DNA from: Pyrocephalus nanus | Lineage: Eukaryota; Chordata; Aves; Passeriformes; Tyrannidae | NCBI GenBank assembly: GCA_038380795.1 | Contig: CM076266.1 | Span: 16,776,145 to 16,840,144, forward strand | Direction: 5' to 3' | Length of the DNA: 64,000 nucleotides | Notes under the pieces: model-generated | Seen by the model: only the letters and a program-made list of their open reading frames with translations | Told to the model about the DNA's origin: nothing | The model's database searches: none | Part shown: positions 60,501 through 64,000 of the stretch, piece after piece | Layout of the letters: every line of letters starts with the position of its first letter | Numbering within the stretch: the first letter of the stretch is position 1 | Made by a program: the position numbers and the translations under genes

Positions 60501-63494
60501 ACATCAGCTCCCCAGAGCTGGCAGGTAGCCAAATTCTCCTCTTCTCAGAGCCACCAGTACAGGTAACAGCAGCCAAGCTGGCTCTTCCAGGGCCAGAAAC
60601 ATCGTGGAAACCAGCTGGTCTGGGAAAATCCTGAGACCATCGCCCGTGATACACCAGGGAGGTGTTGGGGAAGCCAGCCACCTTCCCCTGCAGGCTACTA
60701 GAGGGAGCCAGGTGCCCCATTGGCAAGCATCATGAGAGGGTGTTCTAGTCAGCTGTGATACCAAACACAGGGTTATTGATGTCTGCGATGTCCTTTCAGG
60801 TGAACAAGAATAAAATCTAATTCTAGTCAGGAGACCAATTCTTACTTGCAGATTGCTTCTAAAGAGCCAACAGAGAGGAGTTATGTGGCAAAGGAGGCAA
60901 AGAAATGAAGGTAATAACTTGATTGAAATAAAACACCTGTCATGGGATAAGAAAAATCAGCTATCATAGTTACAGAAGCTGCCTGCAACACCATATGAGC
61001 AGGAGAGTGTTGATAAAACTATCTCTTCGTTCCCTGGTGTACCTTCCTGGACCTAGTCCTCCTTTCACAGTCGCAGGTTGCCAGTCAGGGTGCCTGCAGT
61101 CCTGGCAGGAGAGCAGCTGTGGCAGAGAGAACACATCCATGCCCAATAATGGAGTCATTGCCACAAGGTTTTGTATCCTCCTCGGAGCAAACCTTGTATG
61201 CAGCACACCCCCAGCCCTGGCCATGTCCAGCTGGTTAAAATTGAATATTTAGCCCAAAGCTGGAGGGAAGTGAGTCTTTTGGGGGTTTCTATGGCTTTTC
61301 TTTGGGAAAGATGAGGACACTCTGTGCTTTCTTCCCCAAGTCTCTCTGAGTAATGGAGGTCCAAGAGGAAATGACAACACTCAGGAATCTGAGGAGCTGC
61401 AAGTTTGTTGTCACAGCATTTATGTGTACCCACGTCTTTTGACATTTCACAACACCAACCCTGCCGAAACAAGACTGGCATCTCCTTTGCATAGTTGATC
61501 AGCTTTAGCCTGTTCAGGCCAAGAAACAGGGAGTTTTCCTTCATGGGAGCTGTCAGACCAGTGCTACCATCATGTCCTTTTTGTTTCAAACCCCAGTCTC
61601 TCCCACAGTGTCTTTGCTCAGGTGCAGGGGCCACCTTTTTTTATAACAGTGCCTCAAAGAAATCACTGATCAAGTGTCTTATGGAGGGCATACTTCACCC
61701 AGATTAAGGAAAACCACCTGAGCCAACATCCCAGAAAGGCACATGTCTGCAAACTGAAAGGAAGCCAAACAAAAAGTGTCAAATAATTTTTTGGATGAAG
61801 TTACTTCTGCACAACTCCTGCTCCACACAAAACATATTCTCTCAAATCCAGAAGTTCCCAGGAAGTTCTAGACCAACATCACTTTCTGCTCCTTGACTTA
61901 TGTATTTGTTTTCTTTCTTCTTGCAAACCTACTGAGCTGTTTGTTTAAACTTCTAAGGAGATTCTGTGGCATGCATTATTTCTTCTGACTTTTCCATGGT
62001 GCCATACTCAGAGTACTCAGAGCATTCAACAAACGCTAATTATCTGTTCTAGTTTTTATCACATGGCTTGCCTAAAGTGAGAGAAGGGTTTTAGGCAAGG
62101 TTAGAAATTCAGGATTTCCCCTTTTTTTGGTGCTACACTGAGGTCACAGAGTCACATGCCTTCCCTAAAGTAGATCAGCTTTCACCTTAATGAACCAACT
62201 ACTGCTTTATTTTGACTGCTATAAAACCAGTTTCATCATGCTCAACTACTTTTAAAAAATTATGTTTTCTAGAAAAAGTGCAAGGTTTCTGTTACTTACT
62301 TGCTGAACTTTATGGATCACACATAGCTGAACTGTAAGTATCGCTTTGTCCTCACAGATGTTTGCTTAGTTTGTTCTTGACATGTACAGATGTGCTGTCA
62401 AATTGAAGTGCAGGGATTTCACTCCTTAAATCACATTATCATTAACAAAGCAGAGATGCTTCAGCATGATTCTGGTTTGGCATTTGGCACAGCTGTTCCT
62501 GAGGGAATAAACACAGGCTGCCACCAGTAACCATTTTGATATTCCACTTAAATCTCAGATCAGGCCCACCTGATGTAATTACCTTTTGAAATTCTGCTCA
62601 TTTGGCTGAGGGAGGAATTTGAATAACCTGTGTGTATGAGACAGGTTCTATAGAACCACACTGATGTTGCTTGGCTCTTGCTTTCCATTCTACCTTTGAT
62701 CAGACTTTCTAATTATCAGCCCTTACATGCTTTCAGCCCTGACCTTGATTCACACTCTTGGGGAAAGCCTACTATTTAATCTAAGTGATTGGAAAAATAA
62801 AATGTAGGTCACTTTATTCCTCTTTGAAAGTTCTTAGTTTAATTAACTGAGCTTTTGCTAAATCTTCCTCCTCCCTAGGGCTTTTATTTTTAAGACTAGC
62901 CAAGGGATGGCAAAGTGTTTACAGGACTAAGAAGTGCTGTAATCAAACATTTTCATTTAATTCCTGATTAGTGCAGAGATGTGTCCCGAAAAGAAAGAAA
63001 AAATCCTAGCTTGGTGATTAAAGGTTAAGGATCTTTGAAGGATTTTTGGTTATTTTGTGGAGTTAATGGTTGAACATTCATATGTACCAAATTCCGTATG
63101 CATTAACTTTAACCTTTAAGTCATTGTCAGACTTATGATTGATTAAAAAACTAGAACAGTCATAATATATGTGATTCAGGTGCTGCATATAAAGCATTTT
63201 AAATGCTGAGTAGAATGTCGTGGCAGAAAATCATTAGAGCCCAACACTGTACTGAGCAGTGATTATGGGCCACAGTGAAGGGAGCTAAGATTATTGTGTG
63301 GTGTTGGGGAGATCTGGCTTCCCATGGCAATGGCTTCTACTTTCAAGCACCCAGAAGAACATAATGGTCTTTGTTTATGCACCATTTCCTTCAGCATAGC
63401 CAGGGAAATGAATGCTGATGTGGTTTGCCATTCCTTGAAGCTGTGTAAACAGGATCCAGGACAACCGCTTTGTCATCTCTACCCTCCTCCAAAG
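45431..63494 (+). CDS. AOAH: AOAH (acyloxyacyl hydrolase), N-terminal 137 codons, four exons; 3' remainder outside window
   Basis: AOAH removes the secondary (acyloxy-linked) fatty acids of lipid A, which inactivates lipopolysaccharide; it acts in lysosomes and after secretion from phagocytes. Exons 45431-45584, 57276-57371, 62273-62333 and 63395-63494 join in phase into 137 codons. Residues 1-26 form a signal peptide (hydrophobic core FCILWLLLL), then a short Pro-rich propeptide, then the saposin B-type region. Its six cysteines fall at residues 50, 53, 79, 90, 115 and 121 (pattern CxxC...C...C...CxxxxxC). A seventh, Cys130 in QPLCHLYP, is conserved and probably bonds the small to the large subunit. 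A glycosylation sequon (N68-S-T) is present. The GDSL-type catalytic large subunit would start past 64000. The gene lies 21 kb downstream of ELMO1 on the same strand, as in mammals. Confidence 0.95.
46410..46468 (+). mobile_element. CR1 LINE tail fragment
   Basis: GGTTGGACTCACTGGTTTCA, GAGGTCTTTTCCAGCC and TAATTCTGTGATTC are the last blocks of a CR1 3' end in + orientation. Heavily 5'-truncated. Confidence 0.85.
47696..47750 (-). mobile_element. CR1 LINE tail fragment, reverse orientation
   Basis: AATCATAGGATCACAGAAT followed by GAGTTGGAAGGGACTTGAAG is the reverse-complement CR1 terminus. Similarity ends within about 60 bases. Confidence 0.88.
47995..48090. repeat. Ancient MIR/L3-like fragment
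   Basis: CCATCTGTTAAATGAGGAAA, AATACTGCC, CACAGGGC and TTAAGGTACTCAAAGACAGT follow the order of the 'ctgtaaaatggg ... aatgagat ... aagcgcttagaac' segment typical of MIR-class SINEs. It is old and diverged. Confidence 0.5.
48440..49590 (+). mobile_element. Fossil CR1/L3-clade LINE, about 1.1 kb, + orientation
   Basis: A series of collinear blocks matches the end of an old CR1 reverse-transcriptase frame and its 3' region: AGTGTCAGATCAATCTACTT, GAAGCAGTAGATATTATAG, TTTAGTAAGGCTTTTGGCAC, AGAGAGTAATTACAAGTGGC, CTTGCAAGACATGTGAAGTA, CAGTGACAAAGC-like 'cattgacaaagcatcagagg', GACATTCAGGTTAGGAAGAA and GGTTGGGTAAGAGGACTTC. It is longer and far more diverged than the other CR1 copies here, with many stops and indels, so it is a dead, ancient insertion. 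Boundaries are approximate. Confidence 0.72.
50020..50310 (+). other. Cysteine-rich open frame in AOAH intron 1, probably not a gene
   Basis: Ninety-six codons with ten Cys, including HECRDEMC, WLCRYCLGRHHDRTC and SEFC. I do not recognise a family. There is no signal peptide, the ATG has no supporting context, and no consensus splice donor follows a natural end. The sequence is less AT-rich than the surrounding intron. A chance open frame is the default reading. Confidence 0.15.
51387..51446. repeat. 12-base minisatellite, four exact copies plus one degenerate
   Basis: GGTTTTGTTACT repeats exactly at 51387-51398, 51399-51410, 51411-51422 and 51423-51434; a fifth unit GATTTTGTTAAA follows, and a degenerate GGGTTTGCT precedes. 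Because 12 is a multiple of 3 it creates a spurious Lys-Pro-Val-Thr repeat in a minus-strand open frame. Confidence 0.95.
51950..52139 (+). mobile_element. CR1 LINE 3'-end fragment, youngest-looking copy
   Basis: Successive blocks GGAACAGGTTGCCCAGAGAA, GCAGTGTTCAAGGCTGGGCT, GGGTTTGAGCAAGCTGGTCT, GTCCCTGCCCATGGCAGG, GATGATCTTTGAGGTCCCTT and CCATTCTATAATTCTATGAC are close to the avian CR1 consensus. It has about 190 bases, is 5'-truncated and has the octamer tail. The least diverged repeat in the window. Confidence 0.95.
55088..55125 (+). mobile_element. CR1 LINE tail remnant
   Basis: CAGCTCCAACCTAAACAATT followed by CTATGATTCTGTAG is the last 40 bases of a CR1 element in + orientation. Confidence 0.85.
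57241..57271. repeat. TTTG/TGTC microsatellite at AOAH exon 2 acceptor
   Basis: TTTGTTTG, CTGTCTGT-type and TTTGTTTGTTTG units run for about 30 bases and end four bases before the acceptor AG at 57274-57275. It therefore occupies the position of the pyrimidine tract. Confidence 0.92.
57276..57371 (+). CDS. AOAH: AOAH coding exon 2: saposin helix 1-2
   Basis: The acceptor AAG ends at 57275 and the donor GTAAGT begins at 57372. The exon has 96 bases, entering and leaving in phase 1. With the G carried over from exon 1 it reads GCVLVVSVIEQLAQWHNS, then TVKAAVERLCNYIP and a split Glu. It holds Cys53 and Cys79 of the saposin fold and the N68-S-T sequon. The pyrimidine side of the acceptor is made of TTTG and TGTC repeats rather than a normal C/T tract. 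The ATG at 57242, a few bases upstream, belongs to the repeat and is not a start. Confidence 0.95.
57372..62272 (+). other. AOAH intron 2, 4.9 kb
   Basis: Donor GTAAGT at 57372, acceptor TTCTAG ending 62272. Unique AT-rich DNA with a short TCTTCC/TCATCT pyrimidine run at 59770-59797. The 159-codon minus-strand open frame at 61155-61634 has no recognisable domain. No repeats I can name. Confidence 0.85.
62273..62333 (+). CDS. AOAH: AOAH coding exon 3: saposin middle
   Basis: The acceptor TTATGTTTTCTAG ends at 62272 and the donor GTAAGT begins at 62334. The 61 bases, with the G from exon 2, read EKVQGFCYLLAELYGSHIAE plus a split Leu. Cys90 is the fourth saposin cysteine. Known mammalian AOAH has a segment of the same length with Cys-Tyr-Leu at the same place, although other residues differ, so this is one of the faster-evolving parts. 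The exon is too short to stand out in an open-reading-frame scan and was located by looking for the piece that restores phase between exons 2 and 4. Confidence 0.9.
62334..63394 (+). other. AOAH intron 3, 1.1 kb
   Basis: Donor GTAAGT at 62334, acceptor TTCAG ending 63394. AT-rich and unique; nothing else seen. Confidence 0.85.
63395..63494 (+). CDS. AOAH: AOAH coding exon 4: saposin end and subunit-linking Cys
   Basis: The acceptor CATTTCCTTCAG ends at 63394 and the donor GTGAGT begins at 63495. One base completes the split Leu, then 33 codons read IAREMNADVVCHSLKLC, then KQDPGQPLCHLYPPPK. The NADVVCH, CKQ and GQPLCHLYP blocks are diagnostic of AOAH. Cys115 and Cys121 complete the six-cysteine saposin set, and Cys130 is the extra conserved cysteine. 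The exon leaves in phase 0. The open frame that surrounds it (63294-63602) is longer only by chance. Confidence 0.96.
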
Positions 63495-64000
63495 GTGAGT
63501 TGGTTTTCCACTTTTTTTAAAACTACTGATTGTGGAACATCTTTTAAGCTGGAACTGAACAGTTCTGAGTCTTCCACTGTACGTGCATTGTCTAGGAAAT
63601 AAACTTCAATGTTTTGAGCGTGGACACTTTTAGAATGAAAAGTACATAACATGCATTAGCTGTGTGGACCATCCTCAACAGGATTGTTGTAGCGTGAGGG
63701 TCACAAGGCCAAATTCTCTTGTACCAGTCTGGATCAGAAAAGAAGAGTAGAGAAAATAAAATCTCTCTTTCTCTGGGCTTCATTGTTAAGCAGTAAAACA
63801 ACCCCAAACCAGATACTCATCTGAAAATCATATATACCACTGCATTACCACGGCAGGACAAGTGATGCCCACATTGCCAGATCTGCAGTGACAGCCTCTG
63901 TGTGGGCACAAGTTACCTGCTGCAAAAGCAGGGCTATTAGACCTGGAGTAGTCTGCAGTGCAAGAGGTTTAAGCTAACGTGCATAATCTTTTGCCTCAGG
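63495..64000 (+). other. AOAH intron 4, partial
   Basis: Begins with donor GTGAGT and runs to the window edge. The final bases TTTTGCCTCAGG could be an acceptor (AG at 63998-63999) for the next exon, but only one base follows, so this cannot be tested. Confidence 0.7.

Noticed and set aside
61155..61634. 159-codon minus-strand open frame in AOAH intron 2
   Set aside because: No homology or domain that I can recognise, antisense within an intron, and overlapping open frames on both strands indicate stop-poor composition.
1..64000. CRISPR arrays, tRNA or rRNA genes, bacterial or phage operons, endogenous retroviral genes
   Set aside because: I looked for each and saw no evenly spaced direct repeats, cloverleaf genes, ribosomal segments or retroviral gag/pol/env-like frames. 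A full search would need covariance and profile models.

Overview
The window is vertebrate nuclear DNA, almost certainly from a bird. Coding sequence is cut into short exons with GT-AG introns, gene density is low, and most recognisable repeats are CR1 retrotransposon 3' ends with the avian tail (repeats of ATTCTATGATTCTGTGAT type). A few decayed older interspersed repeats are also present. There are no operons, CRISPR arrays, phage genes or bacterial signals. The species cannot be fixed from the sequence alone.

Layout, all on the + strand. Positions 1-24345 hold the 3' end of ELMO1: the last five coding exons (1402-1514, 9348-9455, 12976-13058, 18418-18495, 23009-23209), encoding the PH domain and the proline-rich tail, then a 3'UTR of about 1.1 kb with two poly(A) signals. 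Positions 24346 to about 44760 are a 20-kb intergenic stretch with CR1 fragments, homopolymer tracts and a few possible regulatory spots. From about 44760 a GC-richer stretch leads into AOAH. Its first four coding exons (45431-45584, 57276-57371, 62273-62333, 63395-63494) encode the signal peptide and the whole saposin-type small-subunit region; the large catalytic subunit lies beyond the right edge. This head-to-tail order matches the mammalian ELMO1-AOAH neighbourhood.

The two genes are not known to act in one pathway. ELMO1 with DOCK proteins activates RAC for engulfment and cell migration. AOAH is a lysosomal/secreted lipase that deacylates bacterial lipopolysaccharide. Both are prominent in phagocytes. 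All splice junctions were checked by reading phase across each intron; the AOAH exons join into 137 uninterrupted codons and the ELMO1 exons into 193.

I found no convincing new biological system. The observations most worth a second look are an AOAH start codon one base behind a consensus splice acceptor, an AOAH acceptor whose pyrimidine tract is a TTTG/TGTC microsatellite, a 1.1-kb fossil CR1 in AOAH intron 1, a perfect inverted repeat next to an octamer motif in the intergenic region, and a long polypurine stretch in an ELMO1 intron.
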